Positions 44,046 through 55,600 of a DNA stretch of 64,000 nucleotides are shown piece by piece. Source of the stretch: Closterium sp. NIES-65 (taxonomy: Eukaryota; Streptophyta; Zygnematophyceae; Desmidiales; Closteriaceae); the NCBI GenBank assembly GCA_948144175.1, contig CANXME010000803.1, positions 124,001 to 188,000 of the forward strand. Reading direction: 5' to 3'. Position 1 is the stretch's first letter. Every line of letters begins with the position of its first letter. The notes under the pieces were generated by a model. The model did no database searches and was not told the DNA's origin. It was given only the letters and a program-made list of their open reading frames with translations. A program made the position numbers and the translations under genes.

Positions 44046-44176
44046 TGTCAGAACATTATAGCTTATACATCTGTGTAGGCTGTAGTGGGGTAGGCCATAA
44101 GGGGTACAACCCAATTAGGGTTAGTACTTGTACCCAACTGTTTCATAGTTCAATCATTCTCGTTCTAATTATCACA
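44046..44176 (+). repeat. 5' LTR of Copia D
   Basis: TGTCAGAACATTATAGC...ATTATCACA, followed by TGGTATAGAGCAGGTTCCC, the primer-binding site. Confidence 0.93.
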
Positions 44177-45186
44177 TGGTATAGAGCAGGTTCCCCCGTG
44201 GGAACTGTTCCTAGGGCCCAACGACCCATTTTGTTTCCTGCCCGGAGCGCGCTTGGCCCCTGCCCGAGTCGCACCCCGTGTGACTCCCCTTCGTGGCCTC
44301 TAGCGGCCTCCCTCACGGCCCCTAGTGGCCCCGTCGCGCCGTCCTCACGGCCTCTTCGCGCCGCCCTTGCGGCCCTCTTCGCACCGCCCTCGCGGCCCCT
44401 TTCCGCGGCCCCGTCACCGCCCTTTCAGCGGCCCCGTCGCCGCCCTTACACGGCCTCGCCGCCCGCCCTTGCAGCGGCCCCGTCGCCGTCCTTCCGCGGC
44501 CCCGTTGCCGCCCTTCCGAGGCCCCGACGCCGCCCTTCCGCGGCCCCGTCGCCGCCCTTCCGCGGCCCCGAGGCCGCCCTTCCACGGCCCCGTCGCCGCC
44601 CTCCAGCGGCCCCGTCGCCGCCCGTCCGTGGCCCCGTCGCCGCCCTTTCAGCGGCCCTGTCGCCGCCCTTTCAGCGGCCCCGTCGCCGCCCGCCCTTTCA
44701 GCGGCCCCGTCGCCGCCCTTCGGCGGCCCCGTCGCCGCCCTTCAGCGGCCCCGTCGCCACCCTTCCGCGGCCCCGTTGCCGCCCTTTCAGCGGCCGATCG
44801 CCACCCTTTCAGCGGCCCGTAGCCGCCCTTTCAGCGGCCCCGTCGCCGCCCTTCCGCGGCCCCGTCGCCACTCAGCCGTCCAGCGCCAGAGCCGCCGAGC
44901 CGCCCAGCCGCCGAGCAGCCAAGCCGCCGAGCAGCCGAGCCGCCGAACAGCCGAGCCGCCGAGCAGCCGAGCCGCCCTGCAGCCGAGCCACCCAACCGCC
45001 GAGTCGCCCTGCAGCCGAGCCGCCCGACCGCCGAGCCGCCCAGCAGCCGAGCCGCCGAGCCGCACCGCAGCCGAGCCGCTGCCGCCTGTCGGCCTGCCCG
45101 GGACCACCCCACTTGCCTGGTAAGAGCAGCGCCTCTACCACTGCACTGCCCTGCCCCACTGTACTCACTGCCTGTCTACTGCTGTC
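44177..45186 (+). repeat. Primer-binding site and GC-rich leader of Copia D
   Basis: After the primer-binding site come about 25 copies of a CGGCCCCGTCGCCGCCCTT(C/T) unit (44390-44870), then GAGCCGCCGAGCAGCC units (44890-45090), then the gag start. Apparent open frames through this region are compositional. Confidence 0.8.
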
Positions 45187-48100
45187 ATGGCCTCCCCTAG
45201 TGTTCTCACCTTTGACACTGAGGGTCGGGCAGTTGACTTTGAGGTCTGTGTAGATGATTTGCAGCTTTTCCTACAGTGCGATAGGGCAAACGGTCTTCCC
45301 TGTTTGACCTAACTTCTGGTGCCTCTCCTGCCCGTGCTGCTGATGCTGACGCCTCTGTTCGCTCACAGTGGGCCACGTGTGATGCTGCTGCTCGCCTTGC
45401 TGTGCGCCGCCACTTACCGACCACTGAGCGTGCACACTTTAGCCAGTACAAGAGTGCTCAGACCTTGTACGAAGCTGTAGTTGCACGCTACTCTTCCCCT
45501 GCCACTGCTGCACTGAGCCGCCTCATGCTACCGTACCTCTTCCCTAACCTTGCTGCCTTTCCCACAGTCGCTGACCTCATTACGCACCTCCGCAATAGTG
45601 ACAATCGCTACCGCGCTGCGCAACCTGCTGAGTTCTGCGCCAAGAACCCCCCCCCCCCCCCATGTACATCACCCTCTACTACATAGTCACCCGGCTCCGT
45701 GACTCTCTCCGCGTAGTCAGGGACCACTTCCTCTCAGTTTTCCCCACCACTCTCACCGTTGACCTACTCGAGAAGGCCCTCCTAGCAGCAGAGAAGAGTA
45801 TAGTCGCTGTAGGAGCCTCTCGTGGTGACCCTCGCACCCCCGTCTTTGAGGGGTGTTCTCCCTCCCCCCTCTTGCCCTCTGTTCCCTCTGCTGCTGCGGC
45901 CGACCTTGTTGGTTTCGAGTCGGTCGGCGCTGCGTCTGCCCCGAGCGGGAGACGCCGCACCGGCAAGGGCAAGGGGGGCAAGGGCGCTAGAGGGGCTGGC
46001 GGGGGTGGTGGAGGTGGTGGTGGAGGCAGTGGAGGGAGTGGGGGTGGTGGTGGGAGTGGTCCCGGGGGTGGCGGCGGCGGCGGCAGCACTGGAGGCGGCG
46101 GAGGCGGCGGTGGTGGCGGAGGGAGCGGAGGCGGCGGAGGTGGCGGAGGAGGCGAAGGTGGAGGAGGCGGCGGAGGCGGCGGCGGCGGCGGCGGCGGCGG
46201 TGGTGGAGCGGGTCGCGACTCTGCGCAGAAGAGTGACTCAGGTGGTGGTCCGCGCCAGCAGCAGCGGAGTGGTGTGACCCTGTCCCCTCAGCAGCTTCGT
46301 GAGTGGTACACTGCGCGCCAGCGCGGTGGGGGTTTTGGTCCCTGCACTTACGTCCTCCGTACCGGTGACCGAGCTGGTGAGCAGTGCGTGGGCCCGCACT
46401 CCACCCAGCGCTGCTTCGGTCGCCTGACGGACGCGTGGCATCACCAGTTCCCTAAGGCGTCAGAGATCCCTCGCAGGGGAGATCTGTCTAGGGCGGGGGT
46501 TGCCGTCTTTGATCTTGACTATGATGCTATCCTTGCTGCCATGTATTCTGTGACTAGTAGTGTTGAGGGTGACTGTTACCTGTGTGTACCGCCTGACCCG
46601 GGCATTGAGGCCACTGCTCTAGGTGCTGGTAAGGCTGCTGCTCTAGGTGCTAGTGCGTCTGCTGCCCCAGGTGCCAGTGCGTCTGCTGCCCCAGGTGCCA
46701 GTGCGTCTGCTGCCCCAGGTGCTGGTGAGTCTGCTCTCTCAGGTACTATGTCGGCTCCGGCCTTCCACACCTTCACCCTTGACTCGGGTGCGTCCCGCTC
46801 CTTCTTTCGAGATCGCACCACTCTTACGCCGCTCAGTCAGCCGGTTGCAGTCTCCCTCGCAGACCCCTCAGGGGGTCCTGTCCTTGCTAGCTTCTCCACT
46901 GTCTTACCGTGCCCAGCAGCCCCCTCTGGCACCCTGTTAGGTCTCTACCTCCCCTCGTTCTCTACGAACTTGGTGAGTGGAGCGGATCTACAGGATAGGG
47001 GGGTTGACCAGTTCACTCCTGCGAGTCAGCGAGTGACCCACTACACGTGTGCTCGGACAGGCCGACACTTGGCCACGTTCACTCGTCGGCCAGGGTCGAG
47101 CCTGTACACCCTTACTACTGAGTCTCCTCCGGCTGCTGAGTCTGGCCAGGTAGCTGCGTCGAGTCAGGTGTTTGCTGCAGCGTCCAGGTCTGGTCCTGAG
47201 TGTGCTCCCTGCTCGTGTCGTCTCCTGTCCCACCAGACTCTCCTCTGGCACCACCGCCTTGGTCACCCCTCCCTGCCTCGTCTCCGAGGCATGGCCTCCC
47301 GTGTCCTTGTCTCTGGTCTCCCTCGGTCTCTCCCTCCCCTACCTCCGGGGCCTGGCCCTACCCGCGTCCCCTGCGTCGAGGGGCGACAGCGCGCCGCCCC
47401 TCACTCCTCTGAGTTTCCTCCGACAAAGGCTCCGCTACAGACCCTCCACATGGACGTGTGGGGCCCCGCCCGCGTCCGTGGACAGGGGCACGAGCGTTAC
47501 TTCCTGTTGGTGGTTGCCGACTACTCGCGTTACACCACAGTCTTCCCCTTGCGCAGCATGGGTGACGTCACTGAGGTGTTGATCGGCTGGATCAGCGCAG
47601 CTCGTCTCCAGCTCAGAGAGAGTTTCGGCTCGGACTTTCCTGTTTTGCGTCTGCACTCTGACAGAGGCGGGGAGTTTTCCTCTGCCCGTCTGGGAGCCTT
47701 CTGACGTGCAGAGGGCATCCGCCAGACCTTCACGCTTCCGGCCTGTCCACAGCAAAATGGGATTGCTGAGCGCCGCATTGGCATGGTCATGGACGTCGCT
47801 CGTACGTCCATGATGCATGCGGCTGCCCCCCATTTTCTGTGGCCGTTTGCGGTTCAGTACGCCGCGCATCAGCTCAACCTTCAGCCCCGGGTCTCCTTGC
47901 CAGAGACTTCCCCCGCCTTGCGGTGGACCGGGAAGGTTGGCGATGCGTCTGCGTTTCGGGTCTAAGGATCTCAGGCGTTTGTCCGCGACTTGTCTGCGGA
48001 CAAGCTGCCCCCCCGTGCTGTTCCCTGCGTCTTCCTTGGCTTCCCCCCTGACGTGTCTGGGTGGCAGTTTTACCACCCCACCTCGCGCAGTGTTCTGTCC

Positions 48101-51100
48101 TCCCAGGACGTCACCTTTGACGAGTCGGTGCCTTACTACCGTCTCTTCCCCTACCGCACTGCGCCCCTCCCCCCGCCGCCGCTCTTCCTTGCACCAGGTC
48201 CTCCCCCGGTAGACCCCCTCCCCCCTCAGGGTCCTGCCCCGTCAGGTGTGTCCCAGGTAGACGCAGTTGAGCCTGTCGAGGTAGCTGTTGACTCTGGTGC
48301 TGCTAGAGGTGCTAAGACTGGGGGTGCTGAGTCTGGGGGTGCAGAGTCTGGGGGTGCTGAGTCTGGGGGTGCTGAGCCTGGGGGTGCTGGGTCTGGGGGT
48401 GCGGAGCCTGGAGGTGCGGAGCCTGGGGGTGCCGAGCGTGGGGGCGCTGGGTTTGCTCGTGTGGCTGCCGGCGGTGCTTCGTCGAGGCGGGAGCCACTCT
48501 CTCCACAGGAGCTGCGCGAGTGGTTTGCCCGCCGCTGGAGACGTGCTGCTGAGACTAGGGGTGCTGCTGGGGCTACTGGAGCTGGTCATGCTGGAGCTGC
48601 TGGCGGTACTAGTGCTGCTGGAGTTGGAGCTGCTGGGGGTGTTGGCGCTGGTGTTTCTACTGGCGCTGGTGCGTCTGGGGGTGCTGCTGAGGCTGCTGGA
48701 GCTGACGGTCCTAGTGGAGTTGGTGCTGCTGGAGCTGGAGCTGCTGGGGGTGTTGGCGCTGGCGGTGCTGCTGGCGCTGGTGCTTCTGAGGGTGCTGGAG
48801 TTGGCGCTATTGAAGCTGGAGGTGCTGTTGGCGCTGGTGCTGCCGCTTGGGGTACTAATGCCGTCCCTGCTGGTTCTGGAGGCGCTAAGCGGCCGAGGCC
48901 GTACTTCGTTCCGCTCCTGGAGCAGGTTCTTGGTCTCCCGCCCTCTCCTGGTCCTGCTCCTTCCTTAGAGTGTCCACAGCCTGTCCAGTCGCAGCCACAG
49001 TTACAGCCCGCCTCCCCTCTACCTGCTCCTTCTCCCTACACTGGTCCTACTGGAGGTCTTGCTGAGCGTCGTGAGCCTGCGTCTCGTCCTGCGTCGCCTG
49101 TTCGTACTGCTCGCACTAGTGGTCGTACTGTGCGTCCGCGTCCTCCTGCGGTCCCCGGCACACACCAGATGGCGATGCGTCCTTCCACTGCTCCTCTGCG
49201 TGTCCCGTTGCCGTCTCCTCCAGAGTCCTCTCTTCCTACTCTTGCTCACCCGGAGTCTGACTCCCTTCGTATTGCTAGTCCTTCGGTCACGCGTCTCCTT
49301 GCTACTGTTGTCTTTGACCCTTCCTTTGAGTCCAGTGCTGCGTCTGCCCTAGTTGCTGAGCTTGTCGACTTCGCTGCTCGCTGTCGTCTAGACTACGCTG
49401 CTAGTCTCGTTGCTGAGTCTGAGTCTGTCTGTCCTCCGTCTGTCGAGGGTGAGTGTGCTCTTAGCACAGACGTCCTTGAGGACAGGCAGGAGGAGATCCA
49501 GTGCTTTGCTGCTGCTTTGCCCCATCTCGTGTCCACGCTGATTGCCCCTGAGGGAGACCCGGATGCACCAGACATCCCGACTCCTCGATCGTACGCTGAG
49601 GCGATCGAGGGTCCCTACTCCTCTCAGTGGCGGTCAGCCATGGACGCAGAAATGGCTTCCTGGAAGTCCACAAGCACCTACGTCGACGAGGTTCCCCCAC
49701 CTGGGGCGAACATCGTCAGTGGCATGTGGATTTTCAGGGTGAAGCGGCCTCCGGGTTCTCCGCCTGTCTTCAAGGCGCGTTACGTGGCTCGAGGCTTCAG
49801 TCAGCGGCAGGGAGTTGACTACTTCCAGACCATCTCTCCCACCCCGAAGATGACCACTCTTCGGGTGCTGCTGCACATAGCCGCTCAGCGCGACTACGAG
49901 CTTCACTCTCTTGACTTCAGCACATCTTTCCTGTAGGGCAGCCTGCACGAGGAGATCTGGTTGCGACGCCCACCTGGCTTCTCTGGGTCGTTTCCCCCTG
50001 GTACCCAGTGGAGCCTCCGGCGGCCAGTCTACGGTCTCCGCCAGGCACCCTGTGAGTGGCACGACACAATGAGGACTATACTTGCGGCTCTTGGGTTTGC
50101 TCCCTCTACAGCCGACCCGTCGCTGTTTCTGCGCACCGACACCTCTTTGCCGCCGTTCTACATCCTCGTGTATGTCGACGACTTGGTCTTTGCCACTGCT
50201 GACACTGCTAGACTCGCCCACGTGAAGTCCGAGCTACAGAAGAGACACACGTGCACAGACCTGGGTGAACTGCGTAGCTACCTTGGCTTGCAGATCACCC
50301 GGGACAGAGCACGCCGCACCATTACCCTGACTCAGTCACACATGGTGCAGCAGGTCCTTCAGCGTTTCGGCTTCACGTACTCCTCGCCTCAGGCCACTCC
50401 TCTGTCTACTCGCCACTCGCTCTCAGCTCTGCCTTCGGATGAGTCCGTAGAGCCGAGTGGCCCGTACCCAGAGCTTGTTGGCTGCCTCATGTACCAGATG
50501 ACCTGCACACAACCTGACCTTGCATACCCTCTTAGCATCTTGGCACGCTATGTTGCTCCTGGGAGACACCGACCAGAGCACATGGCTGCAGCGAAGAGGG
50601 TGTTGCGCTACGTGTGCAGTACGTTGGGCATAGGGCTAGTGCTTGGAGGGCGACGTCGAGTGGTCCTCACAGGTCACGCTGACACTTCTTGGGCTGACGA
50701 CCAGGCTCTGCAGCGGTCGTCACAGGGTTACACCTTCAGCCTTGGCCCTGGCTCTGTTTCGTGGCGGTCTACCCGCTCGTTCTCTGTTCTCAGCTCCAGT
50801 TGTGAGGCTGAGATATACGCAGGGGCCATGGCTGCACAGGAGCTACGCTGGCTCACCTACCTGCTGACTAACCTAGGAGAGCCGCCTCGTTCTCCTCCAG
50901 TTCTGTACGTAGACAACAAAGCCATGCTGGTCTTGTGTCGGGAGCATAGACTAGAGCACAGAACGAAGCACATTGCTCTCCGCTACTTCCTGGCTCGTGA
51001 GCTGCAGCAACGTGGTCAGCTCCGCCTCTCCTACGTGGCCTGTGAGGCCAACACTGCTGATATCTTCACCAAGGCCCTTCCGCCTTGTGATCATCAGCGC

Positions 51101-51154
51101 TTTTGTACTTTGCTAGGTCTTGTGCCTACCTGGCCTCACTTGCACACTTCTTGA
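45187..51154 (+). pseudogene. Copia D gag-pol polyprotein
   Basis: ATG 45187 (MASPSVLTFD). A 1-bp deletion near 45297 and a C15 run at 45647-45661 (10 bases in A, B, C) shift the gag frame. From 45662 one frame runs to the end, broken by TGA 47702 (Cys codon elsewhere), TAA 47963 (TGG elsewhere) and TAG 49934 (CAG elsewhere). Domains: polyglycine (about 45990-46205), zinc finger CTYV...EQCVGPHSTQRC, DSGAS protease, integrase with LHSDRGGEF and NGIAERR, repeat linker (48290-48460), RT with YVDD (about 50170), RNase H, TGA 51152-51154. Confidence 0.9.
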
Positions 51155-51353
51155 TCTTGTTTGTACTGTACTCTTTCTATACCTGCACTTGCTTGTTTAC
51201 CTTTATATATATGATCTTGCATGTGAACTGGCCTTGTGGCCTTGCTCTTGTGCTCGGACTGTGTGGTGACTTTGTGATCCACCCTGAGCTTGCTTTGCTT
51301 CGCTTGACTGGTCTTGTGACCACTTGTTCTCCCCTAATTTGCCTATGGGGGTG

Positions 51354-51484
51354 TGTCAGAACATTATAGCTTATGCATCTGTGTAGGCTGTAGTGGGGTA
51401 GCCCATAAGGGGTACAACCCAATTAGGGTTAGTACTTGTACCCAAATGTTTCATAGTTCAATCATTCTCGTTCTAATTATCACA
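51354..51484 (+). repeat. 3' LTR of Copia D
   Basis: 131 bp, three differences from the 5' LTR. It is preceded by polypurine ATGGGGGTG and followed by GCATG and the rest of the RT motif GMWIFRVKRPPGSPP of element C. Confidence 0.93.
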
Positions 51485-51598
51485 GCATGTGGATTTTCAG
51501 GGTGAAGCGGCCGCCGGGTTCTCCGCCTGTCTTCAAGGCGCGTTACGTGGCTCGAGGCTTCAGTCAGCGGCAGGGAGTTGACTACTTTCAGACCTTCT
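51485..51598 (+). pseudogene. Copia C RT fragment between D and E
   Basis: RT residues MWIFRVKRPPGSPP...VDYFQTF follow the D insertion site, then break off at the LTR of element E (TGTCAGGC...). The next RT residues of C (SPTPKMTTL) are not found adjacent. Confidence 0.85.
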
Positions 51599-51724
51599 TG
51601 TCAGGCATACATGCTATAGTCTGTGTAGGCTGTAGTGGGGTAGTTCATATAGGGTACAACACTTTAGGGTTTACTACTTGTACTCCTCATTCTGCTGAAT
51701 GTATCCATTCCTCGTTTCTTATCA
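51599..51724 (+). repeat. 5' LTR of Copia E
   Basis: 126 bp, TGTCAGGCATACATGC...TTTCTTATCA, followed directly by the primer-binding site TGGTATCGAGCAGGTTCCC. Confidence 0.88.
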
Positions 51725-52613
51725 TGGTATCGAGCAGGTTCCCTAGTGGGAACGCTACCTAGGGCCCACCACGATATTTTTTTTTTCCTGCCCGGAACGC
51801 GCTTCGCTCCTGCCCGAGTCGCGCTCTATGTGCCCTCCCTACCTTCGCGCCGCCTTTAGCGGCCCCTCTCACGGCCCCTTACGCCGCCCTTACGGCCCCT
51901 CGCGCCGCCCTCTACGCCCCCTCGCGGCGCCCTTACGGCCCCTTTCGGCCCCTCGCGCTGCCCTTACGGCCCCTCACGCCGCCCTTACGGCCCTCGCGCG
52001 GCCCCTTCCGGCCCCTCGCGGTGCCCTTACGGCCCCTTACGGCCCCGTCGCCGCCCCGTCTAGGCCCCTTGCGGCCCCTCTACGGCCCCGTCTAGGCCCT
52101 TTGCGGCCCCGTCTAGGCCCCTTGCGGCCCCTCTGCGGCCCCGTCTAGGCCCGTTGCGGCCCCTCTGAGGCCCCTCTGCAGCCCCGTCGCCGCCACCTGC
52201 GGCCCCGTCGCCGCCACTTGCGGCCGTCGCCGTCACCTGCGGCCCCGTCGCCGCCACCTGCGGCCCCGCCGCCGCCACCTGCCGCCCCGCCGCCGCCACC
52301 TGCTGCCCCGTCGCTGTCACTCGCGGCCCCGTCGCCCTCCCCTGGAGGCCCCGTCGCCGCCCTTTGCGACCGCCTCGCCGCCTCTACCGGCCCCGTCACC
52401 GCTCCGCCGCCCAGCGACCGAACCGCCGAGCCGCCCAGAAGCCGAGCCGCCCACCGGCCAAGCCGCCGAGCCGCCCAGCAGCCGAGCCGCCCAGCAGCCG
52501 AGCCGCCGAGCCGCCGAGCCGCCCTACTGTCGAGCCGCTGCTGTTCCTACCGGTGCGCCCCGACCCTACTTACTCGGACTGGTGAGATCACTCCCTACTA
52601 GGCCATTGCAGTC
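51725..52613 (+). repeat. Primer-binding site and leader of Copia E
   Basis: GC-rich units (CGGCCCCTTACGGCCCCTCGCGCCGCCC, later CGGCCCCGTCGCCGCCACCTG), then GAGCCGCCCAGCAGCC units, then the gag ATG at 52614. Confidence 0.78.
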
Positions 52614-55600
52614 ATGGCTACCCCCAGTGTCCTTACATTTGATGCTGAGGGCCGTGCCGTTGATTTCGAGGTCTGGGTCGATGACCTCCAGCTGTTTCTC
52701 CAGTACGATAGGGCAGACGGACTCTCTCTGTTCGATCTCACCTCTAGTGTCTCTCCCGCCCCGCCTGCTACTGCTGACAGCACTGTTCGCTCACAGTGGG
52801 CCACACGCGATGCTGCTGCTCGCCTTGCTGTGCGTCGCCACTTACCAATCGCTGAGCGTGCGCACTTTAGCTAGTACAAGAGTGCTAAGACCTTGTACGA
52901 CGCTGTAGTTGCACGCTACTCCTCCCCTGCCACTGCTGCTCTTAGCCGCCTCATGCTGCCGTACCTGTTACCTGACCTTGCTACCTTTCCCAGAGTCGTT
53001 GACCTCATTACTCACCTTCGCACTAGTGACATTCGCTACCGCGCTGCGCTTCCTGCTGAGTTCTGTGCCAAGAACCCCCCCCCCCATGTACATCACCCTC
53101 TACTACATAGTCACCCGCCTCCCTGACTCCCTTCGCTTAGTCAGGGACCACTTCCTCTCAGTTTGCCCCACCACTCTCACCGTCGATCTCCTCGAGGAGC
53201 ACTTCCTAGCAGCAGAGAAGAGCATTGTCGCTGTAGGAGCCTCTCGTGGTGACCCTCGCACCCCCGTCTTTGAGGGGTGTTCACCCTCCCCCCTCTTGCC
53301 CTCTGTTGCTTCTGCTGCTGCGGCCGACCTCGTTGGTTTCGAGTCGGTCGGCGCGGCGTCTGCCCCGGGCGGGAGACGCCGCACCGGCAAGGGCAAGGGG
53401 GGCAAGGGAGCTGGAGGGGCTAGCGGGGGTGGTGGAGGTGGTGGTGGAGGCAGTGGAGGGGGTGGGGGTGGTGGTGGGAGTGGTGGGGGGGGTGGCGGGG
53501 GTGGCGGCGGAGGTGGCAGCAGTGGAGGCGGAGGAGGCGGCGGTGGTGGTAGAGGGAGCGGAGGCGGCGGAGGTGGCGGAGGCGGCGGAGGCGGCGGCGG
53601 CGGCGGCGGCGGCGGTGGAGCTGGTCGCGACTCTGCGCAGAGGAGTGGGTCCGGTGGTGGTCCGCGCCAGCAGCAGCAGCGCGGTCGTGAGACCTTGTCC
53701 CCTCAGCAGCTTCGTGAGTGGTACGCTGCGCGTCAGCGCGGTGGGGGTACTGGTCCCTGCACTTACGTCCTCCGTACCGGCGACCACGCTGGTGAGCAGT
53801 GCGGGGGCCCGCACTCCACCCAGCGCGGCTTCGGCCGCCTGACGGACGCATGGCGTCACCAGTTCCCTGAGGCGTCAGAGATCCCTCGCTGGGGAGATCT
53901 GTCTAGGGCGGGGGTTGCCATCTTTGATCTTGACTATGATGCTATCCTTGCTGCCATGTATGCTGTGACTACTAGTGCTGAGGGTGACTGTTACCTGTGT
54001 GTACCGCCTGACCCGGGCGTTGAGGCTACTGCTCTAGGTGCTGGTGAGGCTGCTGCTCTAGGTGCTAGTGCGTCTGGTGCCCCTAGTGCTAGTGCGTCTG
54101 CTGCCCCAGGTGCGGGTGAGTCTGCTCTCTCAGGTACTACGTCGGCTCAGGCCTTACACACCTTCACCCTTGACTCGGGTGCGTCCCGCTCTTTCTTTCG
54201 AGACATCACCACACTTACGCTTCTTAGTCGGCCGGTTGCAGTCTCCCTGGCGGACCCCTGTGAGGGTCCTGTCTTTGCTAGCTTCTCCACTGTCTTACCG
54301 TGCTCGGCAGCCCCCTCTGGCACCCTGTCAGGTCTCTACCTCCCCTCGTTCTCTACGAAATTGGTGAGTGGAGCGGACCTACAGGATAGGGGGGTTGACC
54401 AGATCACTCCTACGAGTCAGCGGGTGACCCAATGCACGTGTGCTCGGACAGGCCGACACTTGGCCACGTTCACCCGTCGGCCAAGGTTGAGCCTGTACAC
54501 CCTTACTACTGAGTCTCCTCCGGCTGCTGAGTCTGGCCAGGTAGCTGCGTCGAGTCAGGTGTTTGCTGCAGCGTCCAGGTCTGGTCCTGAGTCTGCTCCC
54601 TGCTCGTGTCGTCTCCTGTCCCACCAGACTCTCCTTTGGCACCACCGCCTTGGTCACCCCTCCCTGCCTCGTCTCCGAGGCATGGCCTCCCGTGTCCTTG
54701 TCTCTGGTCTCCCCCGGTCTCTCCCTCCCCTGCCTCTGGGGCTTGGCCCTTCCTGCGTCCCCTGCGTTGAGGGGCGACAGCGCGCCGCCCCTCACTCCTC
54801 CGAGTTTCCTCCGAGAGAGGCTCCGTTGCAGACTCTTCATATGGACGTGTGGGGCCCCGCCCGCGTCCGTGGCCAGGGGCACGAGCGTTACTTCCTGTCG
54901 GTGGTTGACTACTACTCGCGTTACACCACGGTCTTCCCCTTGCGCAGCAAGGGCGACGTCACTGAGGTGTTGATCGACTGGATCCGCGCAGCTCGTCTCC
55001 AGCTCAGAGAGAGTTTCGGCTCGGACTTTCCTGTTTTGCGTCTGCACTCTGACAGAGGCGGGGAGTTTTCCTCTGCCCGTCTGGGAGCCTTCTGTCGAGC
55101 ACAAGGCATCCGCTAGACCTTCACGCTTCCGGCCTCTCCACAGCAAAATGGGATTGCTGAGTGCCGCATTGGCATGGTCATGGACGTCGCTCGTACGTCC
55201 ATGATCCATGCGGCCGCCCCCCATTTTCGGTGGCCGTTTGCGGCTCACTACGCGGCGCATCAGTTCAACCTTCAACCCCGGGTCTTCTTACCAGAGACCT
55301 CCCCCACCCTGCGGTGGACGGGGAAGGTTGGCGATGCGTCTGCGTTTCGGGTCTGGGGATCTCGGGCGTTTGTCCGCGACTTGTTTGCGGACAAGCTGTC
55401 CCCCCGTGCTGTTCCCTGCGTCTTCCTTGGCTTCCCCCCTGATGCGCCTAGTTGGCAGTTTTACCACCCCACCTCGCGCCGTGTTCTGTCCTCCAAGGAC
55501 GTCACCTTTGACGAGTCGGTGCCTTACTACCGTCTCTTCCCCTACCGCGCTGCGCCCCTTCCCCCGTCGCCGCTCTTCCTTGTGCCAGGTCCTCCCCCGG

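Larger units (their letters stand above)
44046..51484 (+). mobile_element. Copia element D, complete, nested in C
   Basis: Two 131-bp LTRs differ at three positions. Target duplication GCATG is at 44041-44045 and 51485-51489. A primer-binding site (44177) and polypurine tract are present. On both sides the flank is RT sequence of element C. Confidence 0.95.
39060..51598 (+). mobile_element. Copia element C, truncated at 5' end and interrupted
   Basis: The element starts inside a Copia leader with no 5' LTR or primer-binding site. It covers gag to the start of RT, interrupted by a solo LTR (43719-43847) and by element D (44046-51484), and stops at 51598 where the LTR of element E begins. Its 3' half may be what is now joined to E (see findings). 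Confidence 0.8.
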
